From assembly GCF_001984575.1 (NCBI RefSeq), contig NZ_LZNS01000001.1:4043656-4107655 (forward strand): a stretch of 64,000 bases of DNA, given 5' to 3'. Below are positions 1 to 8,919 of this stretch, one piece after another. The DNA is from Streptomyces sp. MP131-18 (lineage in GTDB: Bacteria; Actinomycetota; Actinomycetes; Streptomycetales; Streptomycetaceae). The notes under the pieces were generated by a model that did no database searches, had not been told where the DNA came from, and saw only the letters and a list, made by a program, of their open reading frames with translations. Position 1 is the stretch's first letter. Each line of letters opens with the position of its first letter. Both the position numbers and the translations under genes were made by a program.

Positions 1-791
1 TCGAGCAGGTCGCACAGGTCGGGGTAGGCGGGGTCGTCCAGGCCGGCCACGTCGGTGTGGAACAGCGACTGGGCGCCGACGGCGCGCAGTTCGCGTTCGA
101 TCCGCTGCCACGGGATGGACCAGCTGCGGCGGATGACGTGCCCGGGGTCGTGGGCCGGCGGCCCGCCGGTGACGGGGTCGTCGGGCGGCCTGCTGTGCGC
201 GGCGACGATGCCGACGACGGCGTTGTCGCCGCCCGACCACAGCGGGCCCCCGCTGTAGGCGGGGCCGATCGACATGCCGGTTGGCTCGCCGTCCAGGTAA
301 CCGACGCGTTCGTCGCAGGACTTGATGCGGGCGTCGGAGAACGAGCCGGGGAGCGCGGTGCCGTGCCAGGCGCGCACGTCCTGCCCCTCGCGCATCGCGG
401 TCCAGGCGGGCGGGTCCACGGTGTCGGGCGCGAGTCCCGGCACGTGGAGGACGGCGAGGTCGCCGAGCCATTCGAGGTCGCCGCCGCGCGGCGGCCGGTC
501 GCTGCCGTCCGTGCGGCGCGGCGGCACCCAGTACACGGTGCGGCCGGTGAGGCGCTGCGTGCCGAAGGGGCCGTGGAACACGAGCGGAACGTGTACGCGC
601 CCCGGCCGCCTGCCGTCGAAGGGGCCGCGGCCGATGGCGTCGTTGACGACGTGCGCGCAGGTGAGCAGGTGCTGCCCGGCGAGCAGCACACCGGCGCCTG
701 CGGCCTTCCCGTCGTCGGTGCGCAGGACGGAGACCACGCTGTGGCGCGGGTCGGCCGGACGCGGGGTGGAAGGGGACGGGGACGGGGTCAC
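1..791 (-). CDS. Trypsin-like serine protease (VMAP/Trypco-type), 3' part outside window
   Basis: Chymotrypsin-fold protease; 263 codons are visible before the window edge. The triad is readable: His in TCAHV (about residue 47), Asp in GDLAVLHV (about 111) and Ser in AYSGGPLW (about 180). There is no signal peptide, so a cytoplasmic protease is likely. The GTG start overlaps the stop of the upstream Trypco1 gene (GTGA, 788-791), so the two are translationally coupled. Known context: proteases of this type that co-occur with Trypco1 domains often continue into a C-terminal VMAP or ATPase region and take part in NTP-dependent conflict systems. The missing C-terminus decides whether this one does. 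The last visible residues (DLCDLL) look like the start of a further domain after the protease (inference). Confidence 0.8.
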   Translation of the reverse strand, partial: MTPSPSPSTPRPADPRHSVVSVLRTDDGKAAGAGVLLAGQHLLTCAHVVNDAIGRGPFDGRRPGRVHVPLVFHGPFGTQRLTGRTVYWVPPRRTDGSDRPPRGGDLEWLGDLAVLHVPGLAPDTVDPPAWTAMREGQDVRAWHGTALPGSFSDARIKSCDERVGYLDGEPTGMSIGPAYSGGPLWSGGDNAVVGIVAAHSRPPDDPVTGGPPAHDPGHVIRRSWSIPWQRIERELRAVGAQSLFHTDVAGLDDPAYPDLCDLL

Positions 792-1189
792 GGCGCGGCC
801 GTCACCGCCGGCTGCCAGGTGGCGGTGACGGTGAGGTGGGCCCGGCCGCCGCTCTCCACGAGGCCGAGCTTGAGATCGTTGCCGATCTCGACGCCGAATT
901 CCACGGTGATCTCCTGCGGGGGGTGCTCGGTGGCGGAGACGGCGCCGTGCACCTCTTCGAGAAGGGGGCCGAGCGGGCCGAGGGCGGCGCGCAGGGTCCC
1001 GGTGGCCAGGCGCCGCGCGGCGGCGCGGCCCCGGCCGACGGGGACGCTGCCGCCGAAGCCCTCGGGCAGGTCCCGCTCGTCCTCCGGGGCGTCGTGGGGA
1101 CCGGCGTACGGGTCCGCGGCACCCTCGGGGGCGAGGCGGACGCGGACCGAGGTGCCGTCGCGCAGCTCTAGCTCAGCGTGTCCAGACAT
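788..1189 (-). CDS. Trypsin-co-occurring domain 1 protein (CU044_2847 family)
   Basis: A 133-residue cytoplasmic protein matching the CU044_2847/Trypco1 family by length and pattern: an N-terminal strand with ELELRDGTSVRVRL, a central Gly/Ala/Arg-rich helix, then EEVHGAVSATE, EITVEFGVEIGNDLKLGLVE and a closing LTVTATW strand. The family occurs beside trypsin-like proteases and is thought to act as a substrate-adaptor or regulatory partner; its biochemical role is not established. It overlaps the protease start by four bases and lies upstream of it in one operon. The ATG start agrees with the typical family N-terminus (MSGHAELEL). Confidence 0.85.
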   Translation of the reverse strand: MSGHAELELRDGTSVRVRLAPEGAADPYAGPHDAPEDERDLPEGFGGSVPVGRGRAAARRLATGTLRAALGPLGPLLEEVHGAVSATEHPPQEITVEFGVEIGNDLKLGLVESGGRAHLTVTATWQPAVTAAP

Positions 1190-1246
1190 GCATGGATTGT
1201 GCCGAGAACTCGTCGCCCCTGACCAGCGATTGACGAGAAAGGGGGA

Positions 1247-1280
1247 AGGGCCCGGCGCGCGGGGGGTCGCGCCGGGCCCT
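1247..1280. terminator. Hairpin terminator after the acyl-CoA dehydrogenase
   Basis: Perfect 13 bp inverted repeat (1247-1259 and 1268-1280) with an 8 nt loop, just downstream of the acyl-CoA dehydrogenase stop on the minus strand. There is no U-tract, as usual for Streptomyces terminators. It separates that gene from the Trypco1-protease operon. Confidence 0.7.
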
Positions 1281-1348
1281 GGTGGGCGGCCGGTCGGACG
1301 GGGCGGTCGACCGGCGCCTGGCGGGTGGGGCTCGAAGGAGCCCGGGGG

Positions 1349-3178
1349 TCAGAAGGCCGACTCGTCCAGGTCCATCAGGGAGAGGTCGGTCGTCTCGGCG
1401 ACGGTACGCGATACGGCGACGCCGGGCAGGACGGTGGCGGCGAAGTGCCGGGCCGCGGCGATCTTGCCCGCGTAGAACGCCCGGTCGCGCTCCGGCGCCT
1501 CCGGCAGCTTCCCGGCCGCGACGGCCGCGCCGCGCAGCAGCAGGTAGCCGACGATCACGTCACCGGAGGACAGCAGGAACGCCGTGGTGTTGAGCCCGAC
1601 CTTGTAGAGGGAACGGACGTCCTTCTCGGTGGCGGCGAGGTCGGTCAGCAGCACGCCGACGGTGGCCTCCAGGTCGGCGACGGCGCGGGTGAGCTGGTCG
1701 CGGGCGGCGGCCAGGCTCTCGCCGCCCGGCGCCTCGGCGAGGAACTTCTTGATCTCCTCGGCCAGTGCGGTGAGCGCGACGCCCTGGTTGCGGACGATCT
1801 TGCGGAAGAAGAAGTCCTGGCCCTGGATGGCGGTGGTGCCCTCGTAGAGCGTGTCGATCTTGGCGTCCCTGATGTACTGCTCGATCGGGTACTCCTGGAG
1901 GTACCCGGAGCCGCCCAGCGTCTGGAGGGACTCGGCCAGTTGTGCGTAGGACCGCTCGGAGCCGTAGCCCTTGACGATGGGCAGCAGCAGGTCGTTCCGC
2001 GCCTCCTCGGCGGCGGTGTCCTCGCCCGCGGCCTGCTTGACCAGGATGTCGTCCTGGACGCTTGCCGTGTACAGCGCCAGGGCGCGCATGCCCTCCGCGT
2101 ACGCCTTCTGCGTCATCAGCGAACGGCGGACGTCGGGGTGGTGGGTGATGGTGACGCGCGGGGCGGACTTGTCGGCGAACTGCGTCAGGTCCGGGCCCTG
2201 GACGCGCTCCTTGGCGTAGTCGAGCGCGTTGAGGTAGCCGGTGGAGAGGGCGGCGATGGCCTTGGTGCCGACCATCATCCGCGCGAACTCGATGATCTTG
2301 AACATCTGGCGGATGCCGTCGTGCTTCTCGCCCAGCAGCCAGCCCTTCGCCGGGGTGCCGTGCGCGCCGAAGGTCAGCTCACAGGTGTTGGAGACCTTCA
2401 GTCCCATCTTGTGCTCGACGTTGGTGGCGTACACGCCGTTGCGCGCGCCCAGTTCACCGGTGTCCCAGTCGAAGTCGTACTTCGGCACGATGAACAGCGA
2501 CAGGCCCTTCGTGCCGGGGCCGTGGCCCTCGGGCCTGGCCAGCACGAAGTGCACGATGTTGTCCGTCAGGTCGTGCTCGCCCGAGGTGATGAAGCGCTTC
2601 ACGCCCTCGATGTGCCAGGACCCGTCGTCCTGCCGCACCGCCTTCGCCCGGCCCGCGCCCACGTCGGAGCCCGCGTCGGGCTCGGTGAGGACCATGGTGG
2701 AGCCCCACTGCCGGTCCACCATCAGCTGCGCGATCTTCTTCTGCTCCTCGGTGGCCTCGTCGTGCAGCACGCGGCCGAACGTCGGGCCCGAGGCGTACAT
2801 CCAGATCGCCGGGTTGGCGCCCAGCACGTTCTCCCCGGCGGCCCAGACCAGCGAACGGGGCGCGGTCAGCCCGCCCAGCTCCTCGCCGATGCTCAGACGC
2901 CACCATTCGGCGTCCATGTAGGCGTGGTAGCTGCGCTTGAACGACTCCGGCAGCGGGGCGGTGTGCGTCGCGGGGTCGAAGACCGGCGGGTTGCGGTCGC
3001 CGTCCTCGTACGAGGTGGCCAGCTCGTTCTCCGCGAGGCGCGTGATCTCGGCGAGCATGGTGCGCGCGGTGTCGGGATCGATCTCCTGGAACGGGCCCGT
3101 GCCGTACACCGCGCCGCGGCCCAGGACCTCGAACAGGTTGAACTCGACGTCGCGGAGGTTCGACTTGTAGTGCCCCAT
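1349..3178 (-). CDS. Acyl-CoA dehydrogenase (long FadE type)
   Basis: 609-residue flavoenzyme of the acyl-CoA dehydrogenase family, catalysing alpha,beta-oxidation of acyl-CoA thioesters in fatty-acid beta-oxidation. The N-terminal helical domain is followed by the FAD-binding middle domain with TEPDAGSDVG and the VKRFITSGEHD stretch. The C-terminal helical domain carries IDTLYEGTTAIQGQDFF, where the YEGT glutamate (about residue 443) is the expected catalytic base. At about 600 residues it belongs to the longer actinobacterial FadE5/FadE-like subgroup with an extra C-terminal helical extension (residues 460-600). The start MGHYKSNLRDVEFN is typical of the family. It is monocistronic, with a hairpin downstream; TACC/GGTA dyads upstream may bind a fatty-acid-responsive regulator. 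Confidence 0.95.
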   Translation of the reverse strand: MGHYKSNLRDVEFNLFEVLGRGAVYGTGPFQEIDPDTARTMLAEITRLAENELATSYEDGDRNPPVFDPATHTAPLPESFKRSYHAYMDAEWWRLSIGEELGGLTAPRSLVWAAGENVLGANPAIWMYASGPTFGRVLHDEATEEQKKIAQLMVDRQWGSTMVLTEPDAGSDVGAGRAKAVRQDDGSWHIEGVKRFITSGEHDLTDNIVHFVLARPEGHGPGTKGLSLFIVPKYDFDWDTGELGARNGVYATNVEHKMGLKVSNTCELTFGAHGTPAKGWLLGEKHDGIRQMFKIIEFARMMVGTKAIAALSTGYLNALDYAKERVQGPDLTQFADKSAPRVTITHHPDVRRSLMTQKAYAEGMRALALYTASVQDDILVKQAAGEDTAAEEARNDLLLPIVKGYGSERSYAQLAESLQTLGGSGYLQEYPIEQYIRDAKIDTLYEGTTAIQGQDFFFRKIVRNQGVALTALAEEIKKFLAEAPGGESLAAARDQLTRAVADLEATVGVLLTDLAATEKDVRSLYKVGLNTTAFLLSSGDVIVGYLLLRGAAVAAGKLPEAPERDRAFYAGKIAAARHFAATVLPGVAVSRTVAETTDLSLMDLDESAF

Positions 3179-3202
3179 GGCGGCGACTCCGTAAATGGCG
3201 GG

Positions 3203-3239
3203 TACCGGGTAGTAACGTCCATGATGCTACCCATCGGTA
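3203..3239. promoter_or_regulatory. Two TACC/GGTA dyads upstream of the acyl-CoA dehydrogenase
   Basis: TACCGGGTA (3203-3211) and TACCCATCGGTA (3228-3239) both have TACC/GGTA arms and lie 25-60 bp upstream of the dehydrogenase start. The spacing suits a repressor overlapping the promoter, plausibly TetR/FadR type. The regulator is not identifiable from sequence alone. Confidence 0.35.
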
Positions 3240-3288
3240 ATAAGAAGCAAGCGGATTCAGGACAGAAGCGGGCCGTACTCTTTCTCAC

Positions 3289-3798
3289 ATGTACGGCTAC
3301 GACCAGCCGGGCTACACCGGCCAGCAGCCCTACGGGGTCCAGCAGCCTCCCGCCGCCGCCGGGTACGGCGGCCAGCAGCTCTACCCCGAGCAGCAGCAAC
3401 AGCAGCAGCCTCCCGCCGCCGCCGGGGCGGCGGCGCCCGCGCCGCCCACGCTGGTGGACGCGCTGCGGGCGTACACCTCGGGCGCGATGTCGAGCGAGGA
3501 GTTCCACGACGTCTTCCTCGGCGCCAAGATCTACTGCCCGCGGGGCGAGAATCCGGGCTTCCTGGCGCTGCACAATACGCAGCAGCCGGTGATTCCGCTC
3601 TTCACCTCGCTGAAGGAGCTGCGCCGCTACGCGGGCAAGGAGTCGCGGTACTTCACGGTGACCGGTGGCGAGGTGCTCGACCTGCTGCCGGGCGGCTACG
3701 GCTTCGCGCTCGACATGGAGGGCGAGCACCGCCTCGTGCTGGACGCCAAGTCCGTGGAGGAGATGGTCGATTACACGATGCGCCGGCTCTACGGCTGA
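3289..3798 (+). CDS. SseB-family protein with Gln/Pro-rich N-terminus
   Basis: 169 residues. Residues 1-55 are low-complexity Tyr/Gln/Pro/Ala with QPY and PPAAAG repeats; residues 55-169 resemble the SseB N-terminal domain (VDALRAYTSGAMSSEEFHD, IPLFTSLKELRRYAG, GEVLDLLPGGYGFALDMEGE). The function of SseB-like proteins in actinomycetes is unknown; they are soluble and often single-gene units. No Shine-Dalgarno precedes the ATG. A TACTCT hexamer at 3276-3281, about 8 nt before the start, suggests a leaderless transcript (inference). It is divergent from the acyl-CoA dehydrogenase. Confidence 0.8.
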   Translation: MYGYDQPGYTGQQPYGVQQPPAAAGYGGQQLYPEQQQQQQPPAAAGAAAPAPPTLVDALRAYTSGAMSSEEFHDVFLGAKIYCPRGENPGFLALHNTQQPVIPLFTSLKELRRYAGKESRYFTVTGGEVLDLLPGGYGFALDMEGEHRLVLDAKSVEEMVDYTMRRLYG

Positions 3799-3820
3799 CC
3801 CCGGGCGCGGGCGCCCCTCG

Positions 3821-3849
3821 ACAGACTGTTAAGTATTCAACTAATCTGT
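3821..3849. promoter_or_regulatory. Imperfect dyad upstream of the pirin gene
   Basis: ACAGACT (3821-3827) faces AATCTGT (3843-3849) across an AT-rich 15 bp centre, 25-54 bp before the pirin start. This is a possible promoter/operator; no regulator is assigned. Confidence 0.25.
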
Positions 3850-3874
3850 GGGCAGTCGCCGAGGAGGACCGCAC

Positions 3875-4834
3875 ATGCCCGCGATCACCGTCGAGAATCC
3901 GCTGACCCTGCCCCGCGTCGCCGCGCCCCCGCCGGCCGCCCCCGCCCGGCCCGTCCGCGCCGTGGTCACCGCCCCGGCCGGCTTCGAGGGCGAGGGCTTC
4001 CCGGTACGCCGGGCGTTCGCGGGGATCAACCACCCGCACCTCGACCCGTTCATCATGATGGACCAGATGGGCGAGGTGGAGTACGCGCCCGGGGAGCCGA
4101 AAGGGACCCCCTGGCACCCGCACCGCGGCTTCGAGACCGTCACCTACATCATCGACGGGGTGCTCGACCACCAGGACAGCCAGGGCGGCGGCGGCACCAT
4201 CACCAACGGCGACACCCAGTGGATGACGGCCGGCTCCGGGCTGCTCCACATCGAGGCCCCGCCCGAATCCCTGGTCATGAGCGGCGGTCTCTTCCACGGC
4301 ATCCAGCTCTGGGTCAACCTCCCGGCCAGGGACAAGATGATGGCCCCCAGGTACCAGGACCTGCGCAGCGGCAGCGTCGCGCTGCTCGCGAGCCCCGACG
4401 GCGGCGCCCTCGTCCGTGTCATCGCCGGCGAGCTGGCCGGCCACCAGGGGCCGGGCGCCACCCACACCCCGATCACTCTGATCCACGCCACCCTCACCCC
4501 CGGCGCCGAGCTGACCCTCCCCTGGCGCGCGGACTTCAACGGCCTCGCCTACGTGCTGGCCGGCCGCGGCTCCGCAGGACCCGACCGCCGCCCCGTCCAC
4601 ACCGGCCAGACCGCCGTCTACGGCAAGGGCACCTCCCTCACCGTCCGTGCCGACGACAAGCAGGACGGCAACACCCCCGACCTCGACGTGATCCTCCTCG
4701 GCGGCCTGCCCATCCGCGAGCCGATGGCCCACTACGGCCCGTTCGTCATGAACACCCGCGAGGAACTCCACCGGGCCTTCGAGGACTTCCAGCAGGGGCG
4801 CCTCGGCACCATCCCCGCCGTTCACGACGCCTGA
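3875..4834 (+). CDS. Pirin-family bicupin protein
   Basis: 319 residues with the pirin signature: an N-terminal cupin containing HPHLDPFIMMDQMG and the metal-ligand segment WHPHRGFETVTYIIDG, followed by the GDTQWMTAGSGLLHIE motif that closes the first barrel. The second barrel (GLAYVLAGRGSAG) runs to a C-terminal region with GPFVMNTREE. Pirins bind Fe and act as quercetinase-like dioxygenases or metabolic modulators; the substrate here cannot be predicted. ATG at 3875 is chosen because GAGGAGG lies 8 nt upstream; an in-frame GTG at 3848 would place the ribosome site inside the coding region. It appears monocistronic. Confidence 0.9.
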   Translation: MPAITVENPLTLPRVAAPPPAAPARPVRAVVTAPAGFEGEGFPVRRAFAGINHPHLDPFIMMDQMGEVEYAPGEPKGTPWHPHRGFETVTYIIDGVLDHQDSQGGGGTITNGDTQWMTAGSGLLHIEAPPESLVMSGGLFHGIQLWVNLPARDKMMAPRYQDLRSGSVALLASPDGGALVRVIAGELAGHQGPGATHTPITLIHATLTPGAELTLPWRADFNGLAYVLAGRGSAGPDRRPVHTGQTAVYGKGTSLTVRADDKQDGNTPDLDVILLGGLPIREPMAHYGPFVMNTREELHRAFEDFQQGRLGTIPAVHDA

Positions 4835-4868
4835 ATCCCGGGCCGGTCCTGGCCGGTCGTGGCCGGTC

Positions 4869-6971
4869 TCAGGCCGGGTCCTCGGCGGGCTCCTCGCGCA
4901 GTTCGAACCAGGTCGTCTTGCCGGCGCCGCGCGGCGCGTAGCCCCAGGCGTCGGCCAGTGACTCCATCAGCAGCAGCCCCCGCCCCGAGGAGGCCAGCTC
5001 CCCCGGCTGCCTCGGGTGCGGCGGCTGGTCGCTCGGGTCGCTGACCTCCACCCGCAGCTGCCGGTCCCCCGGGCGCCCGCTCAGCTCGGCGACCAGCAGC
5101 GCGTCCCCGTCCGTGTGCGTCAGCACGTTCGTCATCACCTCCGACAGCATCAGGGTGGCGCCGAACACCCGGTCCGGGTCGGTCCAGTCGTGCAGCAGTG
5201 ACGCCAACTGGCCGCGCGCGTCGGAGATCCGGGCCGGCTCCGACTGCGCCACGGTCAGCACCACGCGGCGCACCGGCGCGGCGCCCGGCAGGCCGGTTCT
5301 GCGTTCCTCGGGGCGGCGCAGCAGGAGCAGCGCGATGTCGTCCAGGTCCCGGGCCGCCATCGGCGACGAGGTCTGCGGCGGCGCGTTCCCGTGCACCGTC
5401 TCGATCAGGCTGTCCGCCAGGTCCTCCAGCTGGAGGCCGCTCAGCCCGGCCACCGCCTTCCGCAGCCGCGCCCAGCCCGAGTCCAGGTCGTGCCGCCCGG
5501 TCTCGATCAGCCCGTCGGTGCACAGCAGCAGCGTCTCGCCCGGCTGGAGCATCAGCCGGGTCGCCGGGTAGTCGCCCTGGGGTGCGACGCCGAGCGGCAG
5601 GCCGCCCGCGGTGGGCCGCATCACCATCGTGCCGTCCTGGAGCACCAGCGCCGGGTCCAGGTGCCCGGCGCGCGCGATGTCGAGGGTGCCCGTGGGCGGG
5701 TCGACCTCCACGTACAGGCAGGTCGCGAAGCGGGATTCGCCGAACGCCGCCTCCGGCTCGGCCGTCAGCGCGGCCAGGAAGCGGGAGGCCCGCGAGAGCA
5801 CCGCGTCCGGCCGGTGCCCCTCCGATGCGTACGCGCGCAGCACGATCCGCAGCTGCGCCATGACGGCGGCGGCCCGCACGTCGTGGCCCTGCACGTCGCC
5901 GATGATCAGCGCGACCCGGCCGGACGGCAGCGGGATCACGTCGTACCAGTCGCCGCCGACCTGGAGCCCGCCGCCGGCCGGCACGTACCGGCTGGCGATC
6001 ACCAGGCCCGGCACGCCGGGCGCGGGCCCTGGGCGCATGGTGTGCTGGAGGTCGGCGGACAGCTCGCGTTCCGTGTCCTGGAGGTAGGCGCGGGAGAGGG
6101 CCTGCGCGAGCAGGCGGGCGACGGTGGACAGCAGGGACCTGTCCTCGATGGTGAAGCCGACGGCGGCGCGGAACGCGACCAGCCACACGCCGATCGTGCG
6201 CCCCGCGACGACCAGCGGGAGGTAGGCCCAGGACTTGTGGCCGAAACGCTTCACGAACGGCCACAGCTCCGGGTAGCTCCCGCGGTACTCCTCCGGGGTC
6301 GCCAGGTACACCGCCCGGCCGTCGCGCAGCACCTGCGCCGCCGGGTAGTTGGCCGACAGGGGGATCGGGAAGCCGGCGGACACCTCGTCGTAGCGGTACC
6401 CGTGGTAGTCGGCGAGCTGGACCTGGTCGCCCTCCTGTACGAACACCGCGATGCCGTCCGGCGAGAAGCCGGGCATCGCGAGCGAGGCGGTCACCCGCAG
6501 CACGTCCTGGGTGGTGCGGGCCTCGGACAGCGCCTGCCCCGCGTCGAGAAGGAACGCCTCCCGGGCGCGCCGCCAGTCCCACTCGACGGACGACGGCCGG
6601 CCCGGCGCCGCGGGCACCTCCGCCACCGTCCCGGCCAGGCCCGACACCACGCCCTCGACGGTCGCCTGCCCCTCCCCGACCGGCCGCAGGCGGCTGCGCA
6701 CGGTCCGCAGCACGGTGCCGTCGTCGCTGACCACCCGCATCCGGACCTCCGCGACGCGGCCCTCGGCCTCCGCCGCGGCCAGGACGCGCTGGATCTCGAT
6801 GATGTCCTCGGCGGGCACCCGGGAGCGCATCGCGGACTCCGGGACGGTGACCTCTTCCGCGGGCAGATCGAGCAGCCGGGCGGCGGCCGCGTCGAGGGTG
6901 ACGAGCCCGCGGGCGCCGTCCCATGTCCACAGCCCGGTTTCCGTGGCGCCCAGCACGTCCTCGGTGCGCAT
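4869..6971 (-). CDS. PAS-GAF-SpoIIE (PP2C) phosphatase with C-terminal anti-sigma-type ATPase domain
   Basis: 700-residue cytoplasmic signalling protein. An N-terminal PAS-like segment (residues 5-110, TGLWTWDGARGLVTLD) is followed by a GAF domain (about 140-310, with FGHKSWAYLPLVVAGRTIG). The SpoIIE/PP2C phosphatase domain (about 330-560) has GGDWYDVIPLPSGRVALIIGDVQGH carrying the metal-binding Asp residues, and CTDGLIETG. A C-terminal HATPase_c domain resembles an anti-sigma-factor kinase (about 580-695, SEVMTNVLTHT and GRGLLLMESLAD). The family dephosphorylates anti-anti-sigma factors, and the extra ATPase domain lets one protein both phosphorylate and dephosphorylate STAS partners. No STAS gene is adjacent. 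The ATG start lies near 6971; the gene is divergent from aspS. Confidence 0.9.
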   Translation of the reverse strand: MRTEDVLGATETGLWTWDGARGLVTLDAAAARLLDLPAEEVTVPESAMRSRVPAEDIIEIQRVLAAAEAEGRVAEVRMRVVSDDGTVLRTVRSRLRPVGEGQATVEGVVSGLAGTVAEVPAAPGRPSSVEWDWRRAREAFLLDAGQALSEARTTQDVLRVTASLAMPGFSPDGIAVFVQEGDQVQLADYHGYRYDEVSAGFPIPLSANYPAAQVLRDGRAVYLATPEEYRGSYPELWPFVKRFGHKSWAYLPLVVAGRTIGVWLVAFRAAVGFTIEDRSLLSTVARLLAQALSRAYLQDTERELSADLQHTMRPGPAPGVPGLVIASRYVPAGGGLQVGGDWYDVIPLPSGRVALIIGDVQGHDVRAAAVMAQLRIVLRAYASEGHRPDAVLSRASRFLAALTAEPEAAFGESRFATCLYVEVDPPTGTLDIARAGHLDPALVLQDGTMVMRPTAGGLPLGVAPQGDYPATRLMLQPGETLLLCTDGLIETGRHDLDSGWARLRKAVAGLSGLQLEDLADSLIETVHGNAPPQTSSPMAARDLDDIALLLLRRPEERRTGLPGAAPVRRVVLTVAQSEPARISDARGQLASLLHDWTDPDRVFGATLMLSEVMTNVLTHTDGDALLVAELSGRPGDRQLRVEVSDPSDQPPHPRQPGELASSGRGLLLMESLADAWGYAPRGAGKTTWFELREEPAEDPA

Positions 6972-7121
6972 ATTGCCCTACTTTATGGTGCTGTGATCGG
7001 CTGCGGCCACCAGTACTGGGCCGGGGCGGTGGGGACGGCGGGCGGCGGTAGTCTGAGAGACCGCCCCGCACACCCACCGGCGACGTCTCGACGACGGCTC
7101 TCAAGACGACTTGGATGAACG

Positions 7122-8891
7122 ATGCATCGGTACCGGTCCCACACCTGCGGCGAGCTGCGCTCCGCGGACATCGGCAAGGATGTACGGCTGTCCGGGTGGC
7201 TGCACAACCGCCGGAATCTGGGCGGCATCCTCTTCGTCGACCTGCGTGACCACCACGGCATCGTCCAGCTGGTCGTGCACCCGGAGTCCCCGGGCAGCCA
7301 GGCCGTGGACGAGCGCCTCGGCTCCCTCGCCAAGGAGTCCGTCATCCGCGTGGACGGCCGGGTCGTGGGCCGCGGCGCGGACAATGTCAACCCCGAGCTG
7401 GCCACCGGTGACATCGAGATCGAGGTGACGGAGGTCGAGGTGCTCGGCACCGCCGAGCAGATCCCGTTCACCATCAACGCCGAGGACGGGGTGAACGAGG
7501 AGCGGCGCCTGGAGTACCGCTTCCTCGACCTGCGCCGGGAGCGGATGCACCGCAACATCATGCTGCGTTCCGCCGTGATCGCGGCCATCCGGCGGAAGAT
7601 GACCGGCCTCGGGTTCAACGAGCTGGCGACGCCGATCCTTTCGGCCACCTCGCCGGAGGGCGCGCGCGACTTCCTGGTGCCCTCGCGGCTGCACCCGGGC
7701 ACCTTCTACGCCCTGCCGCAGGCGCCGCAGCAGTTCAAGCAGCTGCTGATGATCGCCGGCTTCGACCGGTACTTCCAGATCGCGCCGTGTTTCCGCGACG
7801 AGGACGCGCGGGCCGACCGCTCGCCCGGCGAGTTCTACCAGCTCGACGTGGAGATGAGCTTCGTCGAGCAGGAGGACGTGTTCGCCGTCATCGAGCAGGT
7901 GATGACGGAGCTGTTCACGGAGTTCGGCGGCGACCGGCACGTCACCTCGCCGTTCCCGCGGATTCCGTACCGCGAGGCGATGCTGGCCTACGGCTCGGAC
8001 AAGCCGGACCTGCGCGCCAAGCTGAGGCTGACCGACGTCTCCGACATCTTCGCCGGGTCCGGTTTCAAGGCGTTCGCCGACCGGCACGTGCGGGCGCTCG
8101 CCGTGCCGGACACGGCCGCGCAGCCGCGGCGGTTCTTCGACCAGCTGGGCGACTTCGCCGTCGAGCAGGGCGCCAAGGGCCTGGCCTGGGTGCGCGTCGG
8201 GGAGGACCTGAAGCTGACGGGCCCGATCGCGAAGTTCCTGACGGAGCAGGATGTGGCCGCGCTGCTGGCACGGCTGGACGCGGGCCCGGGCACCGCCGTC
8301 TTCTTCGGCGCGGGGGAGTTCGACGAGGTCTCGAAGATCATGGGCGCGGTGCGCGTGGAGGCCGCCCGCCGCGCCGGGCACTTCGAGGAGGGCGTGTTCC
8401 GCTTCTGCTGGATCGTGGACTTCCCCATGTTCGAGCGGAACGAGGACACCGGCGCCATCGAGTTCTCGCACAACCCGTTCTCCATGCCGCAGGGCGGGCT
8501 CGCCGCGCTGGAGGGCAAGGACCCGCTGGACGTGCTGGCCTGGCAGTACGACATCGTGTGCAACGGGATCGAGCTGTCCTCCGGCGCCATCAGGAACCAC
8601 GAGCCCGACGTCATGATCAAGGCGTTCGGGATCGCCGGGTACAGCGCGGAGGAGGTCGAGCGCGAATTCGGCGGCATGCTCCGCGCGTTCCGCTTCGGCG
8701 CCCCGCCGCACGGCGGCATCGCCCCGGGCATCGACCGCATCGTGATGCTGCTGGCCGACGAGCCGAACATCCGCGAGACCATCGCGTTCCCGCTCAACGG
8801 CAATGCGCAGGACCTGCTGATGGGCGCGCCGAGCACGGTGGACGAGTCCCGGCTGAAGGAGCTGCACCTGAACGTGCGGCGGCCGTCCTGA
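7122..8891 (+). CDS. aspS: Aspartyl-tRNA synthetase
   Basis: 589-residue class II synthetase charging tRNA-Asp (and perhaps tRNA-Asn, if a GatCAB route is used). The OB-fold anticodon domain (1-110, LSGWLHNRRNLGGILFVDLRD) is followed by class II motif 2 (FRDEDARADRSPGEFYQLD). The bacterial GAD insertion lies at about 290-410 (VFFGAGEFDEVSK) and motif 3 is GIAPGIDRIVMLL. Length and N-terminus (MHRYRSHTCGEL) match the streptomycete enzyme. The start is the ATG at 7122. It appears to be a housekeeping single gene, divergent from the SpoIIE-type phosphatase. Confidence 0.97.
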   Translation: MHRYRSHTCGELRSADIGKDVRLSGWLHNRRNLGGILFVDLRDHHGIVQLVVHPESPGSQAVDERLGSLAKESVIRVDGRVVGRGADNVNPELATGDIEIEVTEVEVLGTAEQIPFTINAEDGVNEERRLEYRFLDLRRERMHRNIMLRSAVIAAIRRKMTGLGFNELATPILSATSPEGARDFLVPSRLHPGTFYALPQAPQQFKQLLMIAGFDRYFQIAPCFRDEDARADRSPGEFYQLDVEMSFVEQEDVFAVIEQVMTELFTEFGGDRHVTSPFPRIPYREAMLAYGSDKPDLRAKLRLTDVSDIFAGSGFKAFADRHVRALAVPDTAAQPRRFFDQLGDFAVEQGAKGLAWVRVGEDLKLTGPIAKFLTEQDVAALLARLDAGPGTAVFFGAGEFDEVSKIMGAVRVEAARRAGHFEEGVFRFCWIVDFPMFERNEDTGAIEFSHNPFSMPQGGLAALEGKDPLDVLAWQYDIVCNGIELSSGAIRNHEPDVMIKAFGIAGYSAEEVEREFGGMLRAFRFGAPPHGGIAPGIDRIVMLLADEPNIRETIAFPLNGNAQDLLMGAPSTVDESRLKELHLNVRRPS

Positions 8892-8919
8892 CCGCCGCAC
8901 GCGCGGGTCTCCGGCCCGT

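Noticed and set aside
55..1475. Long plus-strand frame opposite the protease and Trypco1 genes
   Set aside because: It is the complement of well-supported minus-strand genes; composition is Arg/Gly/Ala-rich as expected of an antisense frame.
7122..8891. AspRS considered as a horizontally acquired or self-resistance copy because of its resemblance to proteobacterial sequences
   Set aside because: The N-terminus and GAD insertion fit my recollection of the normal streptomycete enzyme, and there is no adjacent antibiotic cluster.
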